From: Ophioceras dolichostomum
Taxonomy: Eukaryota > Ascomycota > Sordariomycetes > Magnaporthales > Ophioceraceae
Direction of reading: 5' to 3'
Length of the DNA stretch: 64,000 nt
Assembly: GCA_003049485.1 (NCBI GenBank)
Contig: PYST01000026.1
Location: forward strand, 148,780 to 212,779
The notes under the pieces were generated by a model, which had not been told where the DNA came from, did not search any database, and saw only the letters and a program-made list of their open reading frames with translations. Numbering within the stretch: the stretch's first letter is position 1; each line of letters begins with the position of its first letter. Position numbers and translations under genes: made by a program. Shown here one piece after another: positions 21,554 to 33,807 of the stretch.

Positions 21554-24500
21554 GGTGGCGAGTATGGAGATGATGATGTGTGGGGGGATCGGCCCTGCCT
21601 TCAACTAGGCATTGAGCAGTCCCGTCGAGGTCGAGACTGGTGCGACGCACTCTAGTCGGTTGCCCGGATTACCTGGGCTGGACCGTCGGCCACGAGGACT
21701 CGGATACCGCTCGTCAAAAGTGCAATCGAGAAGAGCAAGGCGAGTGGGGGGAAAGCAGAGACAAGTCGTCGAGTCGGATGATGCCGAGGGCCCTGATCTT
21801 CTTGGGCTATTGCCAGATGACACAGCAGTGACGGTTCACTGAGGCCGGGTCACGGCTACCTGTTACGGCTTTGATGAGGGAGGTCGCAGGTGGGGTGGGA
21901 CAACGGGGCGATCTGTGCGAGGCAGATACAGGACGGTATCGACGTCGAGGACTCAAGCGAATCGTGGTTCCAGTGACGAGTCCTGGTGCTCGGCCGGTGG
22001 AACGAATATTGACCGCTCAAAAGATGGAGAAAAGAAAACAAAGAAAAAGAAAAAGAGGAACACAGGCGCGGCCGAAATCCTCTGCGAGACCACGTCCGAT
22101 CGTTTCGTCAGATTGCCTGGCAACGTTGTCTTACGGTTAGCTGCAATTCATGGTGACCACCACTAACCTGGGCTGAAGAACAATCGCGAGGGGCCAGGAC
22201 GAATCGGCGGATGTCATGGGCTGAATCTATAGTGAGCTGACGGGAAGGAAGAACTAACTCGAGTAACTGCCAATGACGCACAGGATCGCGTGCGCAGCAG
22301 AGGCAGGAAAGCCCACAGCCCAGGAAGGAGTGTTTCGACAACACCGGTACTAGGTAGTTGCCAAGAGCGGCGGCCGTCGTTAGAAATGCGAAGGAAAGAA
22401 AGAAGGACGGCGCAGGAATAGGACGCAGTATAGAAGGCCAGATTCGCGAATCCTCGCATCTCCAGCAGAAGGGGAAACGCTCCAGTCTGTAGAAGTAGCG
22501 GCGTCTCGGAGGATTATAAAAAAGACATCCTCCCAAGGTGACTGACCAAGCGACAGAACAGTATCAGGGTGGGTGCCATGCCGAGGACGCCTTCGTACCA
22601 CACAATTCCATTACGGAGAGGGAAACGAAGTCGTCCACAATTCGACCTGCAAACCTGGCCAAGGGTGACGGACGGGGCTGGCTTGGCTGTGAACAGGGTG
22701 CAGGGGAGTGGGATGGATTTCTACGGAGTACCAGCGGGCACAGTGCGACATGCGCGGGGGCGGGTGAGCTGTGCTCTTCAGGGGAGGAGGAGTGGGCGGG
22801 CCTTCCCAAACCGCACTCCAAGAGCGAGCAACAGTGGATGCCTGAAGCAGGAACAGGCCAGTGCCCCTTGCGGTTCACCCTGGATTAGGATGTGGAGACA
22901 CGTCTCAGCGGCACGCGACCACCCCCCACACCCAGCTAAAAACACGCCGCTAGTTTGCTGGTGCTGTCACAGATCGCCGCTATTCCAGTCAAAGGAAATA
23001 TGAAAGAGCGATGCAATTGAGACCTCTTCTTGCCCGGGAGGCTTGTAGGTAGATACGCTTTCACGATTGGAACCTAGCTCACGAGGGATATTGTCAGTAA
23101 ATGTCCAAGTGCACGAGAGTTCCGCCACCACGACGCCACGAAGACGGGAGGGATTAAAACCTAGAGATACATGCCCGACTCGTGAGGGGAATTGCCAGGA
23201 GCATTGCTGTCTTGGCCTGGGCTGGGCTAGCAAGTTATCCGTGCCGAATGTCCTTAAAACCGCCCCGATTCTCTGGGAACTTGTTAAAGCGCTAGCCGGA
23301 CAAGTCAGGGAGGGTCCTAATTCCCAAAGCTCTGACCCAAACTCATGACATCAAGTAGTACTTACATGCCATCTCGTCCTATCTCATCCCATCCTCGGAA
23401 CTTTGCCGATCTATTTGTTTGTTTCTTGGTTCGAAAGAGATAGAGAGAAGTTTTGAGTTTGCCGGATCCCTTTTGTTCAAAAGACTGAGGCGCCTGGGTA
23501 GGCAGTACTTTCCGTAGTCCCCATTCGAGATACGACTACAGGAGACTGCGAAGATTTGCACTAAGATTTCGGGTGCGCAAGAGTTGGCTCATTTTAGCGC
23601 ATGACGCGCGTCCTTCTCCTGAACAGACACAGCATTGAACAATGCTGGAGCATTTAGTAGACCAGTGCACCTCACCACCTCGTTGTAGCCCAGCACAGGT
23701 TAACCGAAGTGCTTGGCAGTTGTTGGGGCCGTCCATTCGGTACCAACGTCAATCCTACGTAACTCATAACAAAAAGCAGGAGGACAAGCAAGAAAAGAGA
23801 AGAGAAGAGGTCCTCGATAGACCAACACAAGCATTGTTTGTTCCAGAGAAGAGTTGAGAGAGTCGAACAAACCAGAGTCGAGCAGGTACGAGCACAGCGG
23901 CGAAGGATGGCGCGGATCATTACATTGTTCTCGACGTCCAAGGGCGTCCTCAAACACTCTGCATGTCTCCTTTTTGTGATGACGAGAGCTGTTGTGTTGA
24001 CCCTGTCCCCACCGTCAGAGAATCTCAGCGACTCCCCTGCTCCCCTACTACGACGTAGCGACTTTAGCAACTCTCTTACTAGAGCACTACTCACGGACGA
24101 CCCAAAAATAACCCATAGGAAACGGTCAGCTTGTTTTACATACGTCGGCAGGCCTGTTCTTCTTCTTCATACTGCTACGTCCGCCCATGGCTTTCCTTTC
24201 CATCAGATACACGTCCGCCGTAAAGGATTAGCTTTGCGATCACCTGCTACTCTGGTAGTCCCGTCTATCCGGCACTGTGACAATAGGGGGACCTTTTCCT
24301 TTTCTTCTTTCCTCGATATACATGTATGTAGCACCATCCCGTCCCTGTCTCCCTCACCTTCCCTTCCCCACAGCTGGAAGCGAGAGATTCTTCAACGGCA
24401 GCAGCCACGGTGCCGGATTGCCGTGCTTGGCGCCTTACACAGCGTCATACAGCGCACTGCCAAGAGCGCACCAGGCCCGCCCACGAAACAGCTTACTGCG

Positions 24501-26719
24501 AACACAACTCGACGGCCCGATGGAGGTTCGATGTCAGGTGGGTTGTGGCTGCCGCCAGTGTAGCCTGCCGCCTGCCGCATTTGCATCTGCGTTTATTCTT
24601 TTATCTCGCACCTGTTGAAAGATCGACGTCTGCAATTGCCAAGTCAACCACGGTCGCGTGCGCTCCTGCCCATCTCTTCCTAGCTTCGGCGCTCCTTTTC
24701 TGCAGGACTGTCGCGTGAGTGGACAGTCGCTGGATATACGGAACAGACAGTAAAATACCAAGAAAATAAAATCGGAACTTGTGTGGGAATAGCTGTTTGT
24801 CACCAATGCTTCTCCATCTCACAGAAGCCTTGGCAATGGCCTCCCTCGAGCCCTCCAGGAGTCCCAGTGACCGTTGTGTGTTGGGATGTGGAGCGGACTC
24901 CATTGTGCTTCATTACCAACACGCAGCACAAACAGGTCTTTTCCAGCGCAGCTCACTGAGGGGCACAGTGAGGGCGACACGGTCTTCGGTCTCAACAGTG
25001 CACCCAAAGGCCAAGCCGCACGGCCCGACGAACATCTGTATATCGGAATGTTGGTAAGCCAGCCCACCTCCAGGCTGAGAGGTCCCCCAAGACCAAGCGT
25101 CAGCAACCTCAGGGACGAATCCACGACGTTCTCTCCTCCCTCCTCCTTCTGTCAGCCACACCAAGCCCACATGAATATAAAGGGGATGTGGATCGCCGCG
25201 CTCTTTCCAGTGTTTTCGGGCGATAGGACGGCCAGAATTGGTGCGCCGAGTATTCCGTATATACGTTCGTACAACGACAGGAATCCAGGCATCGTAACCG
25301 ATGATCAGCGTTGAGGAAGCACTTGCATGCGGGCGGCGGCAACAGGAGCAGAAGGATCTCACCTCCTTTCCAACACTTGCTCCGTCGAGGGATGCTCGGC
25401 GAACTCCTTTTACTCAACCCTCCGATTCGCACAGAGGGCGCACAGTCGGTAGCCTTCGAGAAGGCGGAAAGATAAAAAAGATATCAGAACATTTTACGTA
25501 CGTGTGTGTTCACACCCCCACTTCTATCCAATTGCCGGGTTGTGGCGCCGCCTTACCCGTTCGTTTCTTATCGGGGGGAGGTGAACGTCGGGAGAGGGGG
25601 GAGGGGAGGGGGGCTATTTTCCGTCCTCGCCTTTTTTTTTCTTTTTTTTTTGGAGGGGAAGGGGAGGAAGGCGTTCTGATTGACGCAGACGCAAACGACA
25701 GCTACTGGATAAACGACAACAGAAACGACAAGAGGCTTAGCCTCTTCAGCCCCCCGAAACAAAAGCCCACCTAGAAGTCGCACACGAATCTTTGCTGCTT
25801 GGACCTATCATGCAATTGCGCACACACATCAGATAAGAGACTCAACGCATTTGATGACGAGACGTTGGACGACCGTCCAATCCTGGTGAGAAGAGAAGGG
25901 AGGTGTGGTCGCGTGTTGTCTCGTACGGTTTGGTCTCGTGCGCACGCTTCAGCTTTCCAAGAGCTCAAGGTACTTTGCATTGCAGAAAGGGCCAGAAAAA
26001 AGGACGGGATGTAGGAAAAGCGTAGGTCGTGTGCGCACCCACACAGGGAGGGGGAATATTGGGAATGCAGCCCGTAGAAAAAGGGTACCTGGGGCCACCA
26101 CCACCGAAATTGTCGGGGATGTCCTCTTCTGGTTCTGTGTCGTGTGAGCAGCCAATGGTGCCGTCAGCTCTGTCCTTGGCGGTTTCTTGGCTGCTGGTGA
26201 TCATTTCCTGAGATGTGCCCCGGCTGAGACAGGACAGCATTGATGAGATTGAGAGTTTCTGAAATTAAGACTGAAAGGGATGATTGGGTGGAGCACACGT
26301 TGGTTGAAGGATCTCGATGTTTCTATTGGCTTGACCTCTCTTGGCTTGACCCCAAGTCTGGGCAAGCATACACAATACTGGACAGTGAGTTTGTCGCGAT
26401 TATGAGCAGGCTTCGAGTTCCCAACGTAGCATGAGGCGGCTGGCTACGCGATGACGGAGAGGAGAAGCCTGGGGCGGTGGAACCGAAACTCGCTAGTGCA
26501 AGGGGCGTTTTGGCTCGAGACCCAAGGAAAAGAGTCAACCTCCACGACGACATGATTCCCCAAGGCGAAGATGGTCACCGTCTCAACGAGGACCAGTCCA
26601 ACGCGAGATCTCCCAAATTCGCCGCCGATTTTGCGACCCGTCCCATGTCTACCACAATGCACCAGCACTTACACCCCGTCACTCATCGAAGTCGTCCCCC
26701 AAGCCGTGTCGCCATTATC
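21554..26719. other. Long gene-poor stretch
   Basis: About 5.2 kb without a gene I can support. The left end is the promoter of the LicD-family gene. Open frames are short and overlap on both strands without coding bias, and no recognised domain appears. A purine/pyrimidine-rich patch occurs at 25575-25665. Confidence 0.5.
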
Positions 26720-28000
26720 GAAGGGGGAGCACATTATGTCGGGCACCGGGTTTCTGGCCGTATGTAGATGGTATTTTTATCTGGTTGGCGCCGGACAAGA
26801 GAGTGTGGCCCATCGGAACTTACATTGGCCAGCAGCATGGATCGCAGTATCATTGATGTCGTTCCGCACCAGGGCGAGGAAACCGTCTACTCCCTCCCAG
26901 CTCCACCCTAATACTTCAGTGAAAATACCATAACTTATCGCTTCCCAGCCCTTATGGTATAGGAAATTTTCGTGCATCCATCCCTGGCTATCTGTTATAT
27001 CGACATCAAGACAAGGGAGGAGAACCGACTTACCCAGCTCCTTCTGTCAAGATTGTGTCGGCCACCAGTTCTGCGGGCATTTATCGGTGCGTCTTGCCAC
27101 ATTCTTCAAGCCGGCCGCCTCCATCTGGCTCACATATTCCTCCTCGTCAGGAAAATGACAGCAGCCCATCTTGCTCATCCCATCGGCGAGATACCCAACC
27201 CATTGGCCCAAGGCCGTGCCATCCAACTTACCATCGTTCAGGATCTCCACGACTTCGACCCAGCCGCCGGGCTCCAGCGCGGCGTAAGCTCGAGCAAAGA
27301 ACCTAGGCCAGTCACGGAGGAAGGCGGTCGTGCATCGGCTGTGGATGAAGTCGAAGAAATGCTTAAAGCACCAGTCGTCCTCGTCCTCGACGTCCAAAAG
27401 CATGAATCGGACGTTTGGTGACACCCACTTGGGCTGGATCGGACTGAGGTCAACACCAGTGATCGTGGCTGCTGTGTTTCCGTCCGCAAAGTCGAGAGCC
27501 CATATACCAGTGCCTGTGCCAACATCAAGCACCCGGTGGGCGTTCTTCGGGTCGAAGGGGCAGAGGAACAAGCGGCCGGAGACCCGCCGGATGATCGCAT
27601 GCTGATGATCCAGGCGAGCCTGCTCTGTCTCATCATTGGGTAGTGGTTACTGTGCAGCAAAGGACTTGGAGTGGTAGGTGCGGCCGTTCCGCGTACGGAA
27701 GTGGCATCCCGAAGGAGAGAGCGATTCTGTGTCAGGACGAGACGCCCCCCTCAATGGCCGAGTCACTACCGCCACCGTCTGATACGTCGGCGCCGGTGGT
27801 AGGCACTGAGCCCACCAGCGGGGTGAGCGAACCGGCGTCGTCATCCTCTTCGGGCACGGGAGTCGCTGCCGAAGTGCTCGAGTCGGGGTTGTCGTCGGAG
27901 TCCGCGGCCGGTCCGGCGTCGGGGTTCGGCAAATCTGTAAGCAGCATGGATCGGATGCATTCGCCAGAATTCCCGTTCATTCTCGCGACGAAACAGCATT
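26720..28000 (-). pseudogene. LaeA-like SAM-dependent methyltransferase relic
   Basis: Minus-strand remnants in the order expected for fungal LaeA-like class I methyltransferases: an acidic N-terminus (LPNPDAGPAADSDDNPDSS, about 27930), RTRNGRTYHS (about 27680), PNDETEQARLDHQHA (about 27620), then the SAM-binding motif LDVGTGTGIWALDFAD with GVDLSPIQP downstream, LEPGGWVEV, and a C-terminal exon EAISYGIFTEVLGWSWEGV (26950-26860). At least three breaks separate these blocks: a one-base frameshift near 27730, an in-frame TAA at 27647-27649 exactly where Gln/Lys is expected before PLPND, and an in-frame TGA at 27047-27049 before QKELG and a normal-looking GTAAGT intron. Homologues regulate or act in secondary metabolism, but this copy cannot make the full protein as read. 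Sequencing error cannot be excluded for any single break. Confidence 0.8.
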
Positions 28001-28559
28001 GATGGCAAGAGCCGGGAGCAGGTCTACTATTAAGTAGGTATGCTGCATGACAAGACCCCGGGCCCCTCCCCGGTGCCGTGGCCTTGGTTGCACACCCACG
28101 GTCCGGGGGGCGCTGGACTGGCGCTAAGGCCAAGTGGTAGTCACGCATCCCCCGGTAGTCAGCAGTGTGCCAGTGGCTCGCTAGGGAACCGACGCTGGCT
28201 CCTCAGAAGACTTCCAGTCTCACAGAGTCCGAACCGCCTCCGGCATGGAGCGTAACCCTTCTCGGGAGCAGGTCGCAGCTCCAATTGGGGGTGTGGAAAC
28301 GTGGCGTAGGGCACTCCCGGATGGATATTGCGTGGCGAGCTTGGTGGGTTCGGCAAGCTGACCCCAATGACTCTCAGCAGCTGCTAGCGACCATTCCAAA
28401 CAAAGGGAGCTCGCTGTCCGTGCTACACCACCGGGGCTCTGGAACCATCTCCCAACACCCCCACCATGAGGGACGACGAGGGGAGCTTCGCAGTGGGATG
28501 ACCGGCTTCACTTTTACCATGCTTTGGAAATTGACCTACCAAAGCCACGAACAGGCTGA

Positions 28560-29910
28560 ACAAGATGAAGATCGGGCTGCCGTCAACTCGACAAACGCCT
28601 CGGAAACCGAGGTTGATACTGACGGCGGGACCCCAAGGAACGTCAATTAGGAACCGAACGCAAAGAAATTCGGTAAAGACGAGAAGAGAGAGGAGGGTGC
28701 TGTGAAGCGACGCATCTATGCCACCTATCTGAAAGACAGTGGCGGCTGGTTCTTCTGGTCTTTTCTTCTGATTGCATTTGTTCTCGAATAAAGTCGGGGG
28801 CATTGTTAAGTTGACAAAATTCTCATCGGCGTGAAAAGTTTGCGCTAATGAATGGCCTGTGAAGCGTCTGGAGAGCACGGCGAAATCGCCGGTGTTCGAG
28901 CAGTTCGGATCCGCTGTTGCCGGCGTGACGACCATACGGGGTTTTGACAAATCGCAGATTTACGTCGACCGGATGTGCAGGAAGATCGAGGACTATGCGG
29001 TGGTGATCTGGTATCTGCGGCTCTTCAACCGCTGGCTGGGATGGCGCATGGCCGTCGTCGGGTCGTTTTTTGCTCTCTTCATCTCTACCTTCATTCTGCT
29101 CACGACAAACATGGACCCAGCCCTTGCCAGCTTTGCATGAGCCTTTGCACTAGAGTTCTCGGGCGCTGTCATGTGGACTGTTCGCCAGTACTCCAGCATC
29201 GAGTCAACTCTGAGCGCTGCAAAGAGAATCATCGAATACACTGACCTCCCGACCGAGTCTCTCGACGGTGAGAAGGCTCACACTGCTTGGTCGCAAGAGG
29301 GAAAACTGCCATGACCACCGACCTGCCTCCCGTCTTGAGAGGCCTTACCTTCAGTGTGGAGAAGAACCAGCGAATCGGCGTGGTTGGACGGACTGACGCT
29401 GGGAAGGGCTCCCTCGCAATGGCCTTGTTCCGTTTCCTGGAAGCGTGGTCGGGCAGCATCCACATTGACGGTCAAGATGCACGACCTGCGATCCCGGCTC
29501 GCCATCATTCCACAAGATCCGGTTCTCTTCTCTGGTAGTGTGCGGAGCAACCTTGATCCCTTCGATAACTACACTGACGCCGAGCTTCGCGACTCGCTGA
29601 TGCGTGTACACCTGTGTCCATCTGACAGCCCGACACCTGTCGCAGGGTTTGCCAGGCAGAACGTCAATACCATCCGGAATCTCGCATCGCCAATCTCGGA
29701 AGGTGGCCTGAACCTGTCACAGGGACAGCGGCAGCTCCTATGTCTGGCGAGAGCCATCATCCGTCGTCCCAAGATCATGGTCCTTGACGAGGCCACTAGC
29801 GCGGTTGATATGACGACGGACGCGCTGATCCAGCAGTCCATCCGTGAGGAGTTCACGAACTCGACCCTCCTCGTCATCGCACATCGCATCTCCACGATTG
29901 CTGCTAGACA
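28560..29910 (+). pseudogene. ABC-C (MRP-type) transporter relic
   Basis: Pieces of the C-terminal half of an ABC-C full transporter. In order: linker DEKREEGAVKRRIYATYLKD (about 28690), membrane start GGWFFWSFLLIAFVLE, a large gap where most of membrane domain 2 should be, KSPVFEQFGSAVAGVTTIRG (about 28885), AFALEFSGAVMWTVRQYSS, a damaged Walker A GRTDAGKGSL (canonical GRTGAGKSSL, so the P-loop Ser is lost), IPQDPVLFSGSVRSNLDPF, signature LSQGQRQL, Walker B KIMVLDEATSAVD and H-loop AHRIST. Breaks: TAG 28648-28650, TAA 28789-28791, deletion about 28795-28855, TGA 29138-29140, loss of the segment before LPPVLRGL and a frameshift near 29478; the end is cut off after the H-loop. Non-functional. 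It lies head to head with the methyltransferase relic, a pairing seen in secondary-metabolite loci. Confidence 0.88.
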
Positions 29911-30340
29911 AGCTTGCTTATTTCTGTACCTGTCTCGACGAGGACGTAGCGTCGGTGGTTCGATCAAACTATTCATTCGATATGTATTAAATTACGGCCG
30001 CGCAAATAAGAGTTATTTACCGATTTGTGATTTTGTGCGACGGAAACGTTCGAAGACCGCCGTGGCTTAAAGCGACGGTAGCGGCCGCTCCACGACGTGC
30101 TGTCCGGACGCTTGAGTTGAGCGGTGCGGGGTGGTGGGCTTGGAATTTGGGGGCAACTGGAGCCGAGCTCAACCATCTCGCAACGATAATGAACGGTAAA
30201 ACGGGTTGTGAAACGCGTGGGCCAAGCCAACTCGGGCTTTATTGCCAAGTCATGTCGAGCAACTTTCCTCGGTCATTTGATTATCCAACAGGTCCCTTCC
30301 CTCCTGTCTGGGGTTTTACACGACCAACGGTCGGGACATC
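29911..30340. other. Spacer and promoter of the ferroportin-family gene
   Basis: About 430 bp after the truncated ABC-C relic. It has no coding bias and presumably contains the promoter for the gene at 30341. No specific element recognised. Confidence 0.5.
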
Positions 30341-32083
30341 ATGACGAGCCAGGAAATCCCATTGCCAGGGGGCGCCGGCGCGGTTGAACCTTTCATTGAA
30401 CTTGAACTACAAGCCTATCCCCAAAATCCTTCCGTGCAAATGATCTATCGGGACATGCAACCCATGGTCGCCGAGCCCTTCATGGCCGCCGAGGCTGTCG
30501 ACCTGGACCCGCCGCCCACCCGATACCGCGATACGGTCCCCCGATCTCTCGAGATCCGGCTCTACGTCTCGCACTTCCTCTCAACCTGGAACTCTCGGCT
30601 CTTCGAGTTCGCCGCCGTGCTCTTCCTAGCCTCCATCTTCCCCGACACGTTGCTCCCCATGTCGGTCTACGCCCTGGTCCGCAGCGGCGCCACCATCCTC
30701 TTTGGCCAGTCGATCGGCTCCCTCATCGACCGCGGCAACCGCCTGGCGGTGGTTCGCGCGTCCATCGTCGGCCAGCGCCTTGCCGTCGCGGCGAGCTGCG
30801 GCTTGTTCTGGGCGCTAGAACGGCGGGGTTGGGGGATGGACGGGCGTCTTAGAAATGGACTGTTTGCCCTGACCGTCGTGCTTGCTTGCGTCGAGAAGTT
30901 GTGCGCCGTCATGAATCTCGTGTCCGTCGAGAGAGATTGGGTCGTCGTCATCACCGAAGGGAACGAATCAGCGCGTCGAGGTTCGTCTTCGACACAGGAG
31001 TCCTGAAGCATCGCATTGCGCTGACTTATGTACCTAGTATTAAACGCCCGAATACGGCGAATCGATCTCTTCTGCAAGCTAGTGGGGCCACTGGTCATCT
31101 CGATGGTCGCGATTGCATCGACTCTCATCGCTATCTGGGCCACCCTTGCCATGAACATCTTGTCTGTCATTGCGGAATATATTTGCATCGCTCAGGTAAG
31201 AGTCCCTCAGAGACGCTGCCCAGACAATGAGTTGACAAGCGTAGGTCTACAAGCAAGTGCCTGCTCTTGCCTCGAGAAGAGAAAACGCGACAGCGCAGAC
31301 AGGCGCGCCGGCCTCCAGAAGGTCCGCCGCCTCCTCGTGGCTGACATCCATGACACATCGTGCTCTCCCCATCGACTCGCTCCCTTTCTACTTCCACCAT
31401 CCGGCCTTCCTGCCATCCTTCTCGCTCGCGCTTCTCTACTTCACCGTCCTGTCCTTCTCGGGCCAGATGATCACGTACCTAATCTCGGTCGGGTATAACT
31501 CGCTGCACGTCGGTGTCGCCCGCACCGTCAGCACCGTCTTCGAGCTGAGCGCCACGTGGATTGCGCCTTGCTTGATGAAACGAATCGGCATCGTCCGGGG
31601 GGGCATCTGGAGTCTCTGCTGGCAGATGGTCTGGCTCGCTGGGGGGGTGACGTGGTTCTTCGCGAACGCTTCCGGCAAGGGCAGCAACAGCGTGGTCTCT
31701 GCGACCGGGCTTGCCGTTGCCGTCGCCCTCAGTCGCATCGGGCTCTGGGGCTACGACTTATGCGCTCAGAACATCATCCAGGATGTAAGTGACGAACCAC
31801 TTCAAGCAGACTCATCCGTGACGCTAACACCACGCAGGAAGTCGAATCTGAGTATCGCGGAACGTTCTCGACGGTCGAAGCATCGTTCCAGAACCTGTTC
31901 GAGCTGCTCTCGTATGCGTCCACCATTATCTTTTCCCGGCCGGATCAGTTCCAGTGGCCCGTCGTCATCAGTGTCGTCGCTGTGTACGCTGCCGGTTGCC
32001 TGTATACAGCGTTTGTGCGTCGGCGGCGAGGGCACCTCTTTCATGCACCGCCGTGCATGGGTGACAAGAGGGGGCAAATATGA
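30341..32083 (+). CDS. Ferroportin-family (SLC40) metal transporter
   Basis: Four exons: 30341-30980, 31038-31195, 31245-31784 and 31838-32083, 527 residues; donors GTTCGT, GTAAGA, GTAAGT and GTAAGT-like, all phases closing. Ferroportins are major-facilitator-type exporters of Fe2+ and related divalent metals across the plasma or vacuolar membrane. Hallmark blocks visible: the first-helix signature RLYVSHFLSTWNSRLFEFAA (about residues 67-86), GQSIGSLIDRGNRL, VSVERDWVVVITEGNES, LNARIRRIDLFCK, LVISMVAIAS, YLISVGYNSLHVGVARTVST and a last exon EVESEYRGTFSTVEASFQNL. Length is close to the family's usual 500-570. Every exon has strong coding bias and no break, in contrast to both neighbours on its left. 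Direction of transport and substrate are inferred from family only. Confidence 0.88.
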
Positions 32084-32736
32084 GACGGGAGGCCTGAATT
32101 GATGCAGGCTTGTCGGCTGGTAACGCAAGGGTATATTGACAGCCATGGCAAGTTTTCTCGTGGCTAGCTTCCTCCGAGGCTCCCCCTCGGCGATACCGGA
32201 CAGATGGCCAAGCCCATGGTGCTTTGTGCTATATCTGAGCCGGTCGAATCGGCGCGTGTCTTCTCATCCTGTAAGAGAGGACCAAGCGGTGATGGGATGC
32301 CAGTCCGGCCCTTGGTACTTCGGCGGCCGCGGCCGCGTATTCGTATGGAGACTTATCAATCTCATCTTTTCGACTATGGAATGGGGCAAGTCTTGTCGCA
32401 AGGCAATAATTGCCGGCGACGCCTCGGCTCGAGTTAACCCATGAGGCAGAGCTCCACCCGACGCCGGATCCCGGGCCAATCTGCAACGGCTCTGCATAAT
32501 CTGCAACAAGCGAGGGCTAGCCCGCGCCGTCTGGCGCCTGCCATCAAGGTGCCCGAGGCGGCGCTTTGCGCGGAAGATGGTGTGCCTGAGCAAGTTTCAT
32601 CCCATCCAAGCATCCTTCACCATGCTATTGGAGTGGTGATGGGGGCAATTGATATATGAAGCTAGGATGGAGACCAAGAGGATAGATGAAAAGCACACCA
32701 GCTTTTTTCCGTCGTACATCTCCTACATCCACAGCA
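32084..32736. other. Intergenic region
   Basis: About 650 bp between two genes in the same direction. It contains a GC-rich self-complementary patch (GCGGCCGCGGCCGC near 32323). No gene recognised. Confidence 0.55.
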
Positions 32737-33807
32737 ATGGCTAAGATTTCTGCTACATGGACAAAATTGGCGTCCACTGCCCGTCTCCAGCGATCCTCCC
32801 AATGCCTCTCGGTTCTTGACTCTTGCGCCTGGATCTTCGGCGGCGAGTTGCTTCCGAGGCAGCCGAAGGATTCTCAATTCGATGTCATCAAGCTCGACGC
32901 CGCGCAAGGTGTGTGGCCACAATTTTGCCCGCGCAATAATCTATTACTGACGGCTTCTGATGCAGAGCCTGGCTCCGTCGCGACCCTCACAGCGCCCGCC
33001 GAAGCGTCCAGCCCGCGCGTGGGCTCGACGACCGTCGGTCTCAAGGACACGCTGTACATGTTCTCCGGGCGGGGCGGTCTTGCTATGGCGCCCATAGAGG
33101 AGAAAGGCGCCCTCTGGCGGTATTCACCTGGTCAGCCACTCTGGAAGCTGATCACCGACCGATCCAACCGCGCCTTACCCTGCCGGCCGCAGCTACCACG
33201 CCATGGCCTCGGATGGGCAAAACACTATCTACATCCATGCCGGATGCCCCAAGAAGGGACGCCTGTCCGATCTGTGGTCCTTCAGTGTCGAGAGCGCCAC
33301 GTGGACCGAGCTGCCGGCGGCTCCACCACCCGCACGCGGAGGCACGTCCATTGCCATCTGCGGCGTACGCTGTACCGCATGAACGGCTTCGACGGCACCA
33401 CCGAGCAAGGCGGCGCAATTGATGTCTTCGACCTAGACGCGCACACGTGGTCCACCATCACTTTCGAGCCCGACGGCCGCGAAGGCCCCGAGCCACGCAG
33501 CGTCAGCGCACTCGTTGCGGTCAATGCGGGGGGGACAGACACTCTCCTGACGCTCTTCGGCGAGCGGGATCCGAGCTCGTTAGGCCACGCAGGGGCGGGC
33601 AAAATGCTGGCAGATGTGTGGGCCTTCGACCTCGGGCGTGAGGAATGGACCAAGGCCGAGGCCGGCGGCGACGCTCCGGCGCCTAGAGGTTGGTTCGGTG
33701 CGGATGTGGCGCAGGACCAGTCCGGAAAGTTTGCGGTCATTGTGCATGGTGGGCTTGCTGAAGATAACTCTCGGCTGGGAGATATCTGGAGCTTGCAGTT
33801 CGAGTGA
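32737..33807 (+). CDS. Kelch-repeat beta-propeller protein with two compensating frameshifts
   Basis: Start ATG at 32737 (MAKISATWTKL) rather than the upstream 32686, since this is the usual N-terminus of small fungal kelch proteins and has G at -3 and +4. A 57-bp intron (32909-32965; GTGTGT, branch TACTGAC, GATGCAG) is a multiple of three, so the unspliced frame also stays open. Kelch blades show as AWIFGGELLP, LYMFSGRGG, GRSYHAMASDG / IYIHAGCP / LSDLWSFSVESATWTELP, LYRMNGFDG, LADVWAFDLGREEWTKAE and VIVHGGLAEDNSRLGDIWSL. The third and fourth blades (about 33165-33362) are in the +1 frame relative to both ends: one extra base near 33160 and one missing base near 33361. The nominal frame there gives non-kelch sequence. 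About 337 residues if restored. It may be assembly error or early decay. Function unknown; such propellers bind protein partners. Confidence 0.75.
   Translation: MAKISATWTKLASTARLQRSSQCLSVLDSCAWIFGGELLPRQPKDSQFDVIKLDAAQGVWPQFCPRNNLLLTASDAEPGSVATLTAPAEASSPRVGSTTVGLKDTLYMFSGRGGLAMAPIEEKGALWRYSPGQPLWKLITDRSNRALPCRPQLPRHGLGWAKHYLHPCRMPQEGTPVRSVVLQCRERHVDRAAGGSTTRTRRHVHCHLRRTLYRMNGFDGTTEQGGAIDVFDLDAHTWSTITFEPDGREGPEPRSVSALVAVNAGGTDTLLTLFGERDPSSLGHAGAGKMLADVWAFDLGREEWTKAEAGGDAPAPRGWFGADVAQDQSGKFAVIVHGGLAEDNSRLGDIWSLQFE

Noticed and set aside
23838..25774. Several 100-240 codon frames between 23.8 and 25.8 kb
   Set aside because: Both strands equally open, no codon bias, no domain; treated as spacer.
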